Below are positions 33,675 to 45,562 of a stretch of DNA of 64,000 nt, one piece after another (within the stretch, counting starts at the first letter, position 1; the number at the start of each line of letters is the position of its first letter). Both the position numbers and the translations under genes were made by a program. The notes under the pieces were generated by a model. The model was given only the letters and a program-made list of their open reading frames with translations, was not told the origin of the DNA and did no database searches. Source of the DNA: Paracyclopina nana (taxonomy: Eukaryota; Arthropoda; Copepoda; Cyclopoida; Cyclopettidae); the NCBI GenBank assembly GCA_019096065.1, contig JAGUCH010000002.1, positions 15,388,501 through 15,452,500 of the forward strand, read 5' to 3'.

Positions 33675-36475
33675 ATGGAGCTTTTGCGGAGCGGTTTCGC
33701 AACCGTTTTGGGAACCTCCGAGTCCGCTACGAATGGACCGAGTTCTGCTGACACCATTGAAAGGCTGGTGGAACGTCTAAGATGTGCAAACTTGCTGGAA
33801 GACAGACGTGACACTTGCCGAGCGCTCAAGGCCATGAGCAGAAAATTTCGCACAGAAGTTGGTGTACAAGCTTTAGAGTAAGTCCCTGACTATTTCAGCG
33901 TTCGTCATTTACAATTATTTGTGCATTCTTCACAGCGAGATGATCATTGTCTTGGAAAAGGATAGGTCTGATGAAGAAGCCTTAGGCTATGCCCTTGACA
34001 CATTAGCCAACGTTTGCAGCCCTGAAGAATTTGACGAGGAAGTCATTGAGTCACGGCCTAATGTGCACAAGAAAAATGAAAAACAATTTGGTTGCATTGG
34101 AGAGCAATTCACAGAGATTTTTCTGAAGAAGTCCGCCAATGTTCAGCTGGTGCTTGACACCTTAGAAGAATACGACTTCAAAGTCCGTAGGCCTGCCATA
34201 AAGCTATTGACCAATTTGCTGTTAAACAAACCGCGACTGATGCAAGAAATCATTCTTAAGAGCCAAATGGGAGTATCACGTCTGATGGACGTTCTCGTTG
34301 ACAGCCGAGAAGTGTTGAGGAATGACGCCCTTCTGCTCCTCATTCAGCTGACCAAAGGGCATGCCAACCTGCAAAAAATTGTGGCCTTCGAAAATGCGTT
34401 CGACAAACTGTGCGACATCCTCGAGATGGAGGGCTATAGCGATGGCGGCATTGTGGTTGAAGACTGCCTTAAACTTATGCTGAACCTTCTGCGAAACAAC
34501 TCTTCAAATCAGACGTTTTTCAGGGAGGGCAGCTATATTCAGCGAATCAGCCTCTTCTTCGACCTCAACTTGGACGACGAGGAACTCGAAGTGGGCTGGG
34601 CTGCCCAAAAAGTCTCCAATATGCTTTACATGTTGTCAGTGGTGAGGACTCTGGTGTCACCTTCCAACCCCACTCAGGTACCATTCTCCCTTCATGCCAC
34701 TCTTGGGATTTTTTTTAATGAGCTCTTTTTCCTTGCAGGTGGCAGCAAGTTGTCAGAACACAATACAACAGTGTGGCCTTTTTGGCAAATTTTGCCACAT
34801 CCTGATGGCAGTGGGCATTCCAGCTGACATTCTCACCGAGACCATTGTCACCCTCGGGGAATGCATCAGGGGCAACGAGAGGAACCAGGAAGCCTTCTCC
34901 AAAGTGTTGGCTCCTTCAGAGCCACCAAGGTCTGCACTCATTCTTCTGCTCATGTCGATGGTGAATGACAAGCAGCCTTTCGAGCTTCGGTGTGCCATAC
35001 TGTATTGCATGCAATGCTACCTTTACAAGAATGCCATTAGGCAGCTTGAAGTCATGAATACGTTGCTTCCAAATCCTCCGGTTCACCAGTCCAACTTAAT
35101 GGGTGGCAACAAGCCCAACGAGGACGAGATCACAGCTGGTCAACTCCTTTGTGGTGGCCTTTTTTCGAACGACTGCCTTTCTTGCTGGTTCTCAGCAGTG
35201 GCCCTCGCACATGGCATGACTGATCAGGAGAACCTCAAGACAGAGTTGCTCAAGGTTCAGGTGGCTGCTGCCGGAGATCGCCGTGGGCCTGTCAGCCTCC
35301 TGCAGCAAGTCTTGAACATTTTACAGCAGACCAATCACGTGCAGACTCGCATAGGACTGCTCATGCTGGTTTCCAATTGGGCGAGTCATTGCATACCCGC
35401 CGTCAATCAAGTCCTTCAGACCTCGGGGGTCATTCCCTTTCTCACTGGACAAATTGGCTCCAACGAGCACGACGAAATGGAGCGCTTGAGCCAAGGTCTC
35501 TGTGCGTTTTTACTGGGCCTACTCATCATAGGCAATGACAACTCGGTGCAGAATTTCAGCCAAGAAGAGCTGATGCAGCTAATCGAGAAGCGAATTGGCT
35601 GCGAAATTTTCCTCGACAAGCTGAGTGAGGTGTCCAAACACGAGGCTTACAACCGAGCTCTCAAGCATCCCCAGATCAAGTGTGGCAAGCCCGTGGACCT
35701 CGTGTTTGACCACAGTTTCTGCATTCAGTTCAAGCAGCAAGAGCATTTGGTCATCAACCACCTGACAGCTAACCAATCGAAGCTGGAGAATGACGGGCAG
35801 CCAGATCCTGCTGTGCTGATGCAGTACAAGGAGCTCATTCGCGATCAGGACTCCAGGATCAGCCAAATCAGCCAGGCCAACATCTACCTCCAGCAAGAAT
35901 TAGCCAATGCGAGGCAGCAGCTTGACGAGATGACAAGCGCTGTCCAGACGTTGCAGGACCAGAACTCGTTGCTGAAAGCTCAGTCAAGTACAAGCAACAA
36001 CTCTGCTTCATCCACTAATGGCCCACTTTTGCTGGTGAAGAATCCAGGCGGCAAGAGCAATTTCGAAATCGAGGCCAAGAAGACGATTGACAGGCTGGAA
36101 AAAGAGCTTAGGGTGAGAGATGATATCATTCACGAGCTGGAGGTCAGGCTGACAATGAACAACCACGTGCAGGAAGAAGACCATGTGACGGGCAACGACT
36201 TCAATGCGGTTGAGGTGAAGAACATGCAAGCCCAATTGGAAGCACTTCAAGCTGTGTTGGCCACAAAAGATACCGAAATTGAAACGCTGAAGCATAGGAC
36301 GTCTGATTCTAGTGACTTGCAGGCAGCCTATGAAGCTCTTCAGGCTGAACAGGAAGATTTGCTCATGATGCTGTCAGACCAGGATTCCAAGTTGAGTGAT
36401 TATAAGCAGAGGCTGAAACTTCTCGGTGAGGCAGTTGTCGAAGAAGAGGAGTCAGACGTCGAGCTCAGTGAATAA
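33675..36475 (+). CDS. USO1: General vesicular transport factor p115 (Uso1)
   Basis: Golgi tethering protein for ER-to-Golgi and intra-Golgi vesicles; binds Rab1, GM130/giantin-type golgins and SNAREs on the cytosolic face. Exons 33675-33877, 33936-34677 and 34739-36475 give 893 residues (fly about 836, human about 962). Layout: armadillo-type globular head (about 1-630), with the USO1 head signatures DTIERLVERL near the start and YDFKVRRPAIKLLTNLL and NRALKHPQIK further in. Then comes a shorter coiled coil (about 690-880: LMQYKELIRDQDSRI; KKTIDRLEKELRVRDDIIHELE). The acidic tail (EEEESDVELSE) is the golgin-binding end in known homologues. The coiled coil is the part reduced relative to vertebrates. 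Confidence 0.95.
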
Positions 36476-37025
36476 TCTGCGTATGTGCATTTTTGTTACA
36501 TTTTGTGATATAGCATTCATCGATCTAGTTTACAACTTATTTGTTTTCTCTTTCTGCCTGGTCAAACCGAGCTACATTGCTTTTACAACAATAAACTTAA
36601 GGGTTACTTTTGTGACTTCAAATTAGGTTTTGGATTAGCAGTCACATTCCCGGGTCGCGGCACCAAATGTCAGAGACTAACTGAGTTTTAGGTTTAACAA
36701 AAATAGCAGTTTGAATGGTGAGCTAATTGAAGACAAATTTGGATGTGAAATGAGCTCAGCAAAGCAAAAACAGTTTAATTTTTTTGGCAGTGCCATTGGC
36801 TATAAAAAAGGCACTTCAATGAGGTGACGAAATCCTGATGTTGTAAACAGTGAGCTAGCTTGCAGCACCATCAAATGAGCAATCTATAGCATGCATAATG
36901 AGAGTGTTTTCAGTTGTTGCTTTTACCACATCATCTGGCAATATTTATTAAGATAAAATAGAAAAAATGAAAATTGAAGGAGATTTATTACCACAGTTGT
37001 TATTTAACCTAATATAACAACCTAT
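36476..37025. other. Intergenic, nothing recognised
   Basis: 550 bp between the convergent USO1 and 7TM copy B. Only an AATAAA-containing stretch near 36588 (a plausible USO1 poly(A) signal) stands out. Confidence 0.4.
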
Positions 37026-38218
37026 TTATTCCATCAGCGCACTTTTTAGTGCAAGCAATATGCCTTGTTCCATGCGCTGTCTCCTGAATCTTGGGTCACC
37101 ATTTAAGTAGAACAGGGGACAGATCACTGAGTAAACAGTGAGGTTCAGGAGGGCCTGGCACCTGTCAGCAAAATGGGTATGGTCATGTCCAAAGAAAAAG
37201 GCATAGTAAATCAGTAAAAATATAGAATAGGCAACTTCTACAACCCACTGTATAATTGATGTGCTAATTATCATACCATCATCCCTAACACAAATAAGAT
37301 TACTCATATGAAAAATTTTTAATCAACTCTATAAAGCAAACCTTTTCCTCCTCAAGTAGCTGTCAGGACTCATCATTGTTCTGGCATTTTCTGTCTGACA
37401 TTGAGTCTCTTGAAAGCACTTCCGCAGCATATATGCATCAAGGATATTTGAGGCAATCATTACAGCGCTAAGTGCTATGCTTTTGCCTACCAGCCCAACA
37501 AACCAGTTGTCATGTTCCACTGGCACCCTTCCATAATATGTGTAAGTTATTTCAGCTCGTCCAAGGCAATTAAGAAGTGGATGGTACTCATCAAACCTTG
37601 GCATGCGAAGAACTGTGAACAATGCTGGATAGACAAACATCACTGTGACAGTTATTTGAGCAAGAGCCTAGATTTTAAAAAATGCTTAAAGTATAACTTT
37701 ATGCAAAAAATAATGTTTCACCTTCCCACTTATGTTATATTCCAAAAGTAGAGTGCTTTTTTTGATGCAAATGTATCGGTATAAGTTGGTGAAGAAAGAG
37801 TGAGATAGCAGGAATAAAACAGAGTAAAACTCACAGATGCGCCACACATAGCATAATGGCTCACCCACAAAATCTTTGGCTGGGTAGATGAAGCCTTGGC
37901 CCACAAAGGCTATCATGTACAAAGGAATGAATAATAAGCCGAGGGTCTGTATTGGAATAGGAACGGGCATTAGAAAGTTGACTTTCTTAGCATAAAAGAA
38001 AAAGTTCTTACTATGTGAGGATAAACCAACAGGTTAAAGTGTCTTTCTGGTAACCTTTTCAGAAGCAGAATGATGGCTCTTTGAACCATCAAGTACAATG
38101 ATAGAACAACAATTGAAAAAACAGCCAAAATTATGGCTTGCACGAATGATGGCTTTCCATCATACAAGACAAGATCAGTATCATTCCAAGAGAGGGTACA
38201 GTTCTTGTACATCTGCAT
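37026..38218 (-). CDS. Orphan 7TM receptor, family copy B
   Basis: Predicted seven-helix plasma-membrane receptor with rhodopsin-like traits. Four exons: 38218-38012, 37946-37722, 37667-37342 and 37284-37026, giving 338 residues; the first three exon lengths (207/225/326) equal those of copy C. Short extracellular N-terminus with an N-glycosylation site (NCT) before SWNDTDLVLYDGKPSF. TM1 about 28-50. TM3 begins with a Cys (PLCYVW) and ends YRYICI, like the E/DRY region. A partner Cys sits in LLNCLGRAE. TM7 ends VICPLFYLNGDPRFRRQ, reminiscent of NPxxY plus helix 8. I do not recognise the ligand class; a lineage-specific, possibly chemosensory, receptor is a guess. AATAAA overlaps the stop. Confidence 0.82.
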
Positions 38219-38995
38219 CTCACGATTGTTTGCTTGGTACTAAAGAGGAAGCTAACTTACCTATCAAGAGAGCTCTGATGGCACTTAAGGAAATAAAATA
38301 AGTCTCTCTCAAGATGTACATACAAAACGGAATGTGTCATCAACTAGAAAGGAATTCTGGTCGTTGTTAGAGAATTGCTCCATTCCGCTTTCAGCCAAAG
38401 CTAGCCAGTACGTTCCTTCTAAAAAATCCCTAGTTGGCCAAAAAATATTTGTTAATAGAGCTTTTTTTGAACAGGCCAATCAATTTTCATAGTTCCCTCT
38501 GGAACTTTCCAAGTACGGAAATAGATGCTTTTTTAAACGCTTGGAATCATTGATTGTCTGCAAGTATTTTAGAATGTTCAATCAATTTGCTCTGGAGTGA
38601 TCTCGATCAAATTGAAGCCAATTAGTATCTTTTTTTAAATGGGAAGCCTTCTAGAATATGTTTCATTTTGCTCGATTTTTGTCGGATTCAACTTTTAAAG
38701 TTAATTTGAGCAAGATTTTGACCATGTTTTAAAGCGTGATTGTGTGTGTGCATATTCTTAACAATAATTATTGGGCTGATCGACCAATTATTCTTGACAA
38801 ACCCTCAAGTCTTCACATGATCAAAAGTCTTCAGTTCTTGAATACTTTTTGGAAAGGAATATTTTTTTAAAATCTTCATTGAGGCAACCGTGACTAGAAT
38901 AAATTGCAATTGGTAGTAAGCATTCAGTAATTTTTCAAAAGACCTTTTTTTTATTGACATAGTTCATTCACAAAGATACTAGATTACATTATGAG

Positions 38996-40189
38996 CTAGT
39001 TAAGCAACGTGCTCTTAAGAGCAACCAAAAGACCATGCTCCAAAAACTGCCTCCTAAACTTGGGATCACCATTTAAGTAGAACAGGGGACAAATGACAAG
39101 ATACACAAAGAGATTCAGTAGGGCATTGCACCTGTCTGCAAAGTGGCTGTATCCAAAGAAGAAGTTGTAGTAGCAGAATAAAACTGCCGAGTAACCAACT
39201 TCCACGATCCATTGTATGATTGCTGTGGAAATTACCATGCCATCATCCCTGAGAATAATAAAAAGTATTGTTCACTGGTTTTTCCTTTTACAAATAGGTT
39301 GAACAAACCTTTTCCGCCTCACAAAGCTATCAGTGCTGATCATTGTCCGAGCATTTTCTGTCTGGTTCCGAGTCTCTTGGAAGCATTTCCATAGCATGTA
39401 AGCATCAGGGATGTTGGAAGCAACAATCCAAGTACTAAAGGCTAAGCCTTTAGCACTGAGCCAAGCCAAGTAATTGTCATACTTTACTGGTACTCTACCG
39501 TAATAAGTAAGAGTCATTTCAGCTCTTCCAAGGCAAGTCAAAATTGGATGGTACTCATCCAATTTTGGCATGCAGAAAATGGTGACTAAAGTTGGATATA
39601 CAAACATGGCCAAAACTGTGATTTGTGCAAGAGCCTAATTTTAAGAAAAGTATGCATTCATTTGTGTACGAAACTAAGCCAAAAATTGCTATATACGTAC
39701 TCGACCGCTTATGTTGAATTGAAGGAGGAAGTGACTTTTCATGATGCAAATGTATCTGTAGAGAGTTGTGAAGAACGAGTGAAATAGAAGGAAAAGAATC
39801 GCGTAAAACTCCAAGATGCACCATGCGTAGCATAATGGCACCCCAACCAAATTTTTGACTGGATAGATGAAATTTTGGCCCACAAAGATAGCCAAGTACA
39901 AGGGAATGGTAATCAAGCTGAGGCACTGAAATAAAAAAATGAAAAAGGAGAAGCTTCCAAAAGCTCCAACGAAAAATCTTACAATATGAGGGTAAACCAG
40001 GAGGTTGAAGTTCCGGTTTGGCAGTCTTTTCAGAAGAAGGATGACTGCTCTTTGAACCATCACAAACGACAGAAGAACAGCCATTGATAAGAAGGCTAAA
40101 ATCATTGCTTGCACGAATGATGGTTTCCCATCAAACAATACAAGATCAGTGTCATTCCAGGATAAATTCAAGTTTTCAGACACTAGCAT
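38996..40189 (-). CDS. Orphan 7TM receptor, family copy C
   Basis: Head-to-tail neighbour of copy B. Exons 40189-39983, 39925-39701, 39634-39309 and 39248-38996 give 336 residues. Same landmarks as B: NLSWNDTDLVLFDGKPSF, TM3 Cys in PLCYAW, YRYICI, TCLGRAE, the intracellular stretch TENARTM...RRKR before TM6, and VICPLFYLNGDPKFRRQ after TM7. It is clearly more diverged from A and B than those are from each other, so the C-B split is older than the A-B duplication. The start is the first in-frame ATG; the frame upstream is open for some 75 nt without ATG, so an upstream coding exon is possible. The gap 38219-38995 holds nothing recognisable. Confidence 0.82.
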
Positions 40190-40429
40190 TTCTGGGGATA
40201 TTACGTCCAGCAAATGAAATCCGGATTGGTAGGAGAAGCCCTCAGTAAGAGCATTTGCGCCTCCGACCTCGGCTTAACTCTCCAGTGAGAGTGAGCTTCA
40301 TAGTAAATTCGCTAAAACTATCCAGAGCCGAGTTACAAATGGTTGCAATCTAAAGGCTACAAGCCAGAAAAGGCATGTAGCCTCTTTCCTACTCCTGCTA
40401 GCAATTCTGTAATAAAATCTATAAAGATA

Positions 40430-40580
40430 CCTTGCGCAATTTTTAAAAGCGGGGGCTTTTAGCAATACATTTGTAGAGGGTTTTGCAACTTTAAACCTTA
40501 AAATCACTGCCAAATGAACCCTCGGGACGTAAGCTTTCAGAAAATATGTATAATTTTTGATGGCTCTACAGGGATAGGCA
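40430..40580 (+). repeat. Partial copy of inverted-repeat element R2
   Basis: The stretch with AAATGAACCCTCGGGACGTA followed by AGCTTTCAGAAAATATGTAT matches one arm of the inverted repeat at 42259-42870. Only one arm is seen. The rest of 40190-41273 has no gene. Confidence 0.5.
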
Positions 40581-41273
40581 GAAATCAAAATATTTACTGC
40601 TGGATTTGCACGCAAAATTAGCTCAGTAGGAACCGGCATGGGTAAGGAGATAAAGCGAAAAATCGAGAAAACAAACTATTCGGACAAAAGTATGAGGCTT
40701 TCCGTTATATTTTTACAGCCAATTTCTTGTTTAAGTTTAGGGTAAAAGGAAAAAATGGAATGCGTTATCTGCAGTTTTTGCCCTTTTTCCGTAATACCGT
40801 AATAGGCTGTTCTCACATGGGAAGAAAAAGCAAATCAAAGCTCAAGAAAGAAAATTATTTTAGCAAGATGATAGCAAGCAAAGCATGCTGAAATGAATTT
40901 TTGAGTTGATGAGTTAAGTCATGAGAGCACTGAAAGCCTTTAGTTATGAGCTTTCTTTCCATCATTGAATACAGTACCAATTTGGAAAGCTACAGCCCTT
41001 AGCTTTCAAACAAATTTTAAAAAATTGGAAAGCTGCAATATTTTTGGTTCTAGAGGAATGAGCCTTTTAACTAGTCCAATTCTATTTGCATAACACCTTA
41101 GAAGGTTCCGTGGTCAATCTTATGACCATTGAAAATGAATTTAGTCAAAGGAAGTTGTCCCATAGTGTTGTTCGTGCTTTTCAAATGCGTTGTTTTACTT
41201 GCAATTTATCGGTTTAACGCTTTACCCGTGCCCCTCATGACCTGTTTTAGCAGAATTTGAATTAACTGACTAA

Positions 41274-41484
41274 GGGGCTTTCCATGTGGCACTTTTTCAA
41301 CACCAAGTTACCAAAACGAAAAAGACGAAAGTTGGATTTTCAAGTAGATTCGCCAGACTAAGCAGAAAGACACAACATAAAATTGGGTGTTTTTTGTAAG
41401 AAAAAGGTGATAAATCAAATGAGTTATGAAATATGGTTTGTTCTGTTCACCTGCTGCTGGTTAACACGCCACATGGAAAGAGCC
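41274..41484. mobile_element. MITE-like element with 17-bp terminal inverted repeats
   Basis: The left end GGGGCTTTCCATGTGGC (41274-41290) matches the reverse complement of the right end (41468-41484) at 15 of 17 positions. Total length 211 bp, AT-rich inside, non-coding. No target duplication is evident. Nothing is recognised from 41485 to 42258. Confidence 0.55.
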
Positions 41485-42258
41485 TTTGCAATCCTGAATC
41501 CTGGATATTGAAATAGTTGAATTCCATAATTGGGGGCTCACGCGCTTCTACCACGAATGGTCACAGAAAGAATTTTTAAGGCAAGAGCAGTTGATAGGAA
41601 GTAGGAAGCAAAAGACAGACAAAATGCAATAGATGGTGCTGAATTTTTGGATCTTTGGCGTGCGTGTAAGCGTGCGTAGCAATTGCGGAAAAAATAGCGC
41701 TTCTAACAAAAAGTAAACAAAACGTTTTCTAGAATTGTAGGGAAGAAATGACAAAGAGAGCTCTCTTTTTGAGCTTGTAACAGTACAATTGATTCAAGGA
41801 ACAGAATTTTGAGTAAGATTCAAGAAAGTCAAGGAATTTTGGATCATGAGTCACATCATATCCAGACCTGAGCATGATGGATCGAATAAGACAAAATAGC
41901 CTTACTTTTTGCAGCTCAACTCTGTGTGAGTTCAAAACAATCAAGTTCATCTAGTGTGGATTCAATAAAAATAGCCAGTTTTTTAACAAATTAGCCATTA
42001 CATGCAATGAATTGAGGAAAAAGTATTTTCTGGTAATCATGATGGCCATGCTATAGTTGTTGTACTGGCATGGAAAAAGCTAAGAAAATTGGAAAAAGCC
42101 AGCCCAAAAGTAGTGAACTGTCCCTTATTTTTAGAAATACTCCTCAAAAACTTGGTAATATCTTTGAATCTGGGGCTTTGAAAATAGGTATCTGTAGAAT
42201 TGCATATCTTTTAAATTAAAAGTAGTTTAGAGAACCAAGGAGAACCAAAAGATATTGC

Positions 42259-42870
42259 ACCTCACATTGACTTGACTAAGGACCTAACCCAAACTACTTA
42301 CAACACCCAAGAATTATACATTTTCTGAAAGCTTGTGTCCAAAGGGCTCATTTGGTGATAAAATAAAAATCCTGGCCTATCGCTTCTAATAACATAAAAT
42401 TTTAAAAAACGTTTAGCGCAAAAACGGCTCATTTTTTGGGGATAGTTAGCTTCAGTGACCCCAACTAAAATTCAAAAATAAAACTTAAATTACTTCATAG
42501 TGAAATCGCTAGGATGAACAGAAACGGAGATATAGCGATGCTAAAAGTGGATTACTGCCAACTTGATTAATTTTGCATAATAAGTTTGGTAGCAAATATC
42601 TCAATTTGAGTACGTTTTACAGACTTGCATATGAAATACAAAAAGTTAGATCTTCTTTTTTCAGAGGGGGTCATTGCTATAAATGATCTCAAAAAATAAT
42701 AAACTGAAGGTGCTAGACGTTTTTGAAAATTTTATGTTATGGGAAGCCATAGGCCAGGATTTTAAAATTACTACCAAACAAACCCTGAGAACATAAGCTT
42801 TCAGAAAATGTATATTTTTTGGGTGTTGTAAAGAGTTTGGGTTAGGATCTACTTCAAGTCAATGTGACCT
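42259..42870. mobile_element. Inverted-repeat (MITE-like) element R2
   Basis: Arms of roughly 150-165 bp in inverted orientation: left CTCACATTGACTTGA, TAACCCAAACT, ACAACACCCAAGAAT, GGCCTATCG; right the reverse complement around 42690-42870 (CATAGGCCAGG, GGGTGTTGTAAAGAGTTTGG, TCAAGTCAATGTGA). About 290 bp of unique sequence lies between. Non-coding. A related single arm is at 40430-40580. Confidence 0.65.
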
Positions 42871-43039
42871 CTAATCAGAGAACCAGCCAATTTTGATTGT
42901 GAGCCCACCTAGACAAGGCAGTTCTCAGCCCACCATGGCTTCGACTAAAATCCGCTAGTAGGAATATGGCTCTTCTAGTTTCTCTCTATAGAAGAGCATT
43001 TATAGAATTTAAAGTAGCCCACAGTACAAAAAGTTGTGC

Positions 43040-43365
43040 TTACTCCTTTTTCAGACCTCTTTTTCTGACCACTATTTTGACCAATTTTCAGACCATTTTT
43101 TCTGAACACTTTTTCGACCACTTTCTATGACACTTTTCTGATCACTTTCTCTCACAATGTTTCTGAACACTTTCCTGAACACTTTCCTGAACACTTTACT
43201 CTGACCACTTTTTTCATTTTCTTAGACCACATTTTTCACTTTCTCTGTAGCTACTTGCTATCATCACTTTCTTTGGACACTGTGGACACTGTAAAGACCA
43301 ATTTTCTGACTACATTTCTGAACACTTTTTCTCCAACAAACTACCACTTAACTACTTTTCAGCGA
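43040..43365 (+). repeat. One-sided array of CTGAACACTTT-like units
   Basis: Pyrimidine-rich repeats such as CTGAACACTTTC and CTGACCACTTTTT at about 12-15 nt spacing, in one orientation, with no mirrored partner within the window. From 42871 to 44137 there is otherwise no gene. Confidence 0.6.
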
Positions 43366-44137
43366 CAAATTATACATTCATTTTTTCCCAAAAAAAATGG
43401 TACCATCAGTTATAATAAGACAAGACCTAATTAAAAATACATATATTCTGTAAATAATTAAAATTGATTAAAATGTTCTGGATGAAACGGCTTTTTTGGC
43501 AACTGTTGCTCCCACAATCAGATTACCATGTAGTGAACTAAGCTTGATTTCGGGTTACTTATTAAAATGGCACCATTTTGTTTCTTATTTTAATTTTCAA
43601 TTTGCCAAGTGCGTTCACCCTCAATCAGTCCACAATGTGGCCGTGTACATCTGGAAGGAGTCATAGAACTGAAAATTGTAAAGGTTGGATAAAAGAGTGG
43701 AGAGTGCAGACTGCTGATTTGAGTGATTTCTGCCTGCTGAGAGTCACTCAGTAGTCAGTGTCACTGTTTCAGTCTCAGAGACTGAATCCGACGATATAAG
43801 GATTACTTTAGGTGCTAACAGCCAAATAGCTACAAATAACGCCAATTAAGATGAGCAAGTGTCAACTCATGAGTGCAGCATTGAGCTGAACAGTCAGAGC
43901 TCTCCTTCCCCCTAAAACTGAGCAACTGCTGAGAGCCTGAGACAACTACAAAAAATCTGTCATTTCGAGTAGAAATGTTAGCAGGACTGCTATTCTACCA
44001 GCAGTTTCATTTTGTCTTTTGGTTGAACTCCCAGTTATGTGTATTCGTGTAATACTGCTGAAGTCAAAAGGAGCAAATCATAATCAAAACAAACAGTGAT
44101 TTCTCGTCAAAATGCAGAGGGCAAGTGGCTGGTTGGA

Positions 44138-45530
44138 ATGTTAAGCAAAAACTGCGATGCGTTTCACTGGACCTCAGCCCAGGTTCGGAGGTGGCTTGAA
44201 AATGAGGGATTCAGAGAGTTTTGGCCCTTTGTCGAGCCGGACGCCCCCTTTGCTGGCTCTGATTTGCTCTCATTGTCTGCCGAAGATTGGCACAAACTCA
44301 TCCAGGATCGACCGGCCAATATTAAGCCTAGCGTGATCAAGATCCGGAGACTGGTGACTCAAGTGTCCAAGCTAAAGGCGCCTGCGGTAGAGCCGAGCAG
44401 AAATGGCGAAGTGGCCAAAGTTGAAGAGTCATCGCAAAGCTCTGACGAGGAACAAGCTGAGGAGGAGGTTGCAAGCAAACCCGAACTCTCGGCCACTTGT
44501 CCGTATTGTCACAACGTCCGAGCGAAGAAGTACTCGACTGACATTCGTCCGGAACGATGGAAAACATTCCTTGCCTTCATGTACGTGTTGCTCGTGTCCT
44601 GGATCACTGCGTTTGTCATGGTGATCGTTCATGACAGGGTTCCCGACATGGAGAAGTATCCTCCCTTGCCTGACATCATTCTAGACAACATCCCTCACAT
44701 TCCTTGGGCTTTTGAGATGTGCGAGTTCACCGGCATGGTCTTGATCACGCTGTGGTTTGTGATCGTGTTGCTGCACAAGCACCGGTTCATCCTGATGCGC
44801 CGCTTCTTCTCAATCAGCGGTACGATCTTCATGCTGAGGTGCATAACCATGCTGATCACATCTCTTAGTGTGCCGGGTACTCATCTGGAGTGCACACCGA
44901 GGCCCTATGGAGACATTTGGAACAAACTGCACAACGCGTACATCATTTGGACAGGAGCTGGCATGACATTGCAAGGAGTGCGAACTTGCGGAGATTACAT
45001 GTTCTCCGGACACACCGTGGCCTTGACATTACTCAATTTCTTCATCACGGAGTACACTTCCAGGAGGATCTACTTTCTCCACACATTCACTTGGATCTGC
45101 AACGTATTTGGAGTTTTCTTCATACTGGCTGCACACGAGCACTATTCCATTGACGTTTTTGTTGCCTTTTACATTACATCGAGGTAACTTATGATTAGGT
45201 GTTTTTTTCTTGTTCCGCGTTAACTCTAATTGTCTTAGGTTATTTATGTACTACCACACTCTTGCCAATCAACCAAAGCAAAAGCGAGACTCGGCCATTA
45301 GCTACGAAGCTCAGCGAGCCTGGTTCTGGTTTCCTCTCTTCTCCTTCTTCGAGTCTGGGATCGATGGAAAAATCCCCAACGAATTCCAGTGGCCTCTCAC
45401 CATGTACGACGTCAACGAGGGTATAAAGTTGGCTCACCAATGGATCATTACCATGATGTCAAAGAGTACGAAAAATGAAGAAGCAAGCAAACCGGTTGCT
45501 AGCAGCAAGAGGAAGCTGAAAACCAAGTAG
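44138..45530 (+). CDS. SAMD8: Sphingomyelin synthase-related protein, SAM-domain type (SMSr)
   Basis: ER-membrane enzyme; characterised SMSr proteins make ceramide phosphoethanolamine and regulate ER ceramide. Exons 44138-45183 and 45239-45530 give 445 residues. An N-terminal SAM domain (about 10-80) is followed by an acidic linker, a CPYC motif and six membrane helices (about 145-345). The catalytic His-His-Asp triad of the LPP/SMS fold is visible: [10 protein letters not shown] (H292), then [13 protein letters not shown] (H335, D339), continuing past the intron into RLFMYYH. The C-terminus is Lys-rich. ATG 44138 is the first in frame; the preceding frame is open back to about 44096 without ATG. 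Its stop is 32 bp from that of the prolyl 4-hydroxylase on the other strand. Confidence 0.93.
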
Positions 45531-45562
45531 AACAAGTCTTCAAATGGTATCCATTTATTGTT

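Noticed and set aside
37026..40189. Insect-type gustatory or odorant receptors
   Set aside because: The C-terminus has an NPxxY/helix-8-like end and a TM3 YRYICI motif instead of the TYhhhhhQF signature; topology fits GPCR-like receptors better.
40298..40639. 113-codon minus-strand frame upstream of 7TM copy C
   Set aside because: Overlaps the R2-related repeat arm and has no recognisable domain or link to the receptor's first exon.
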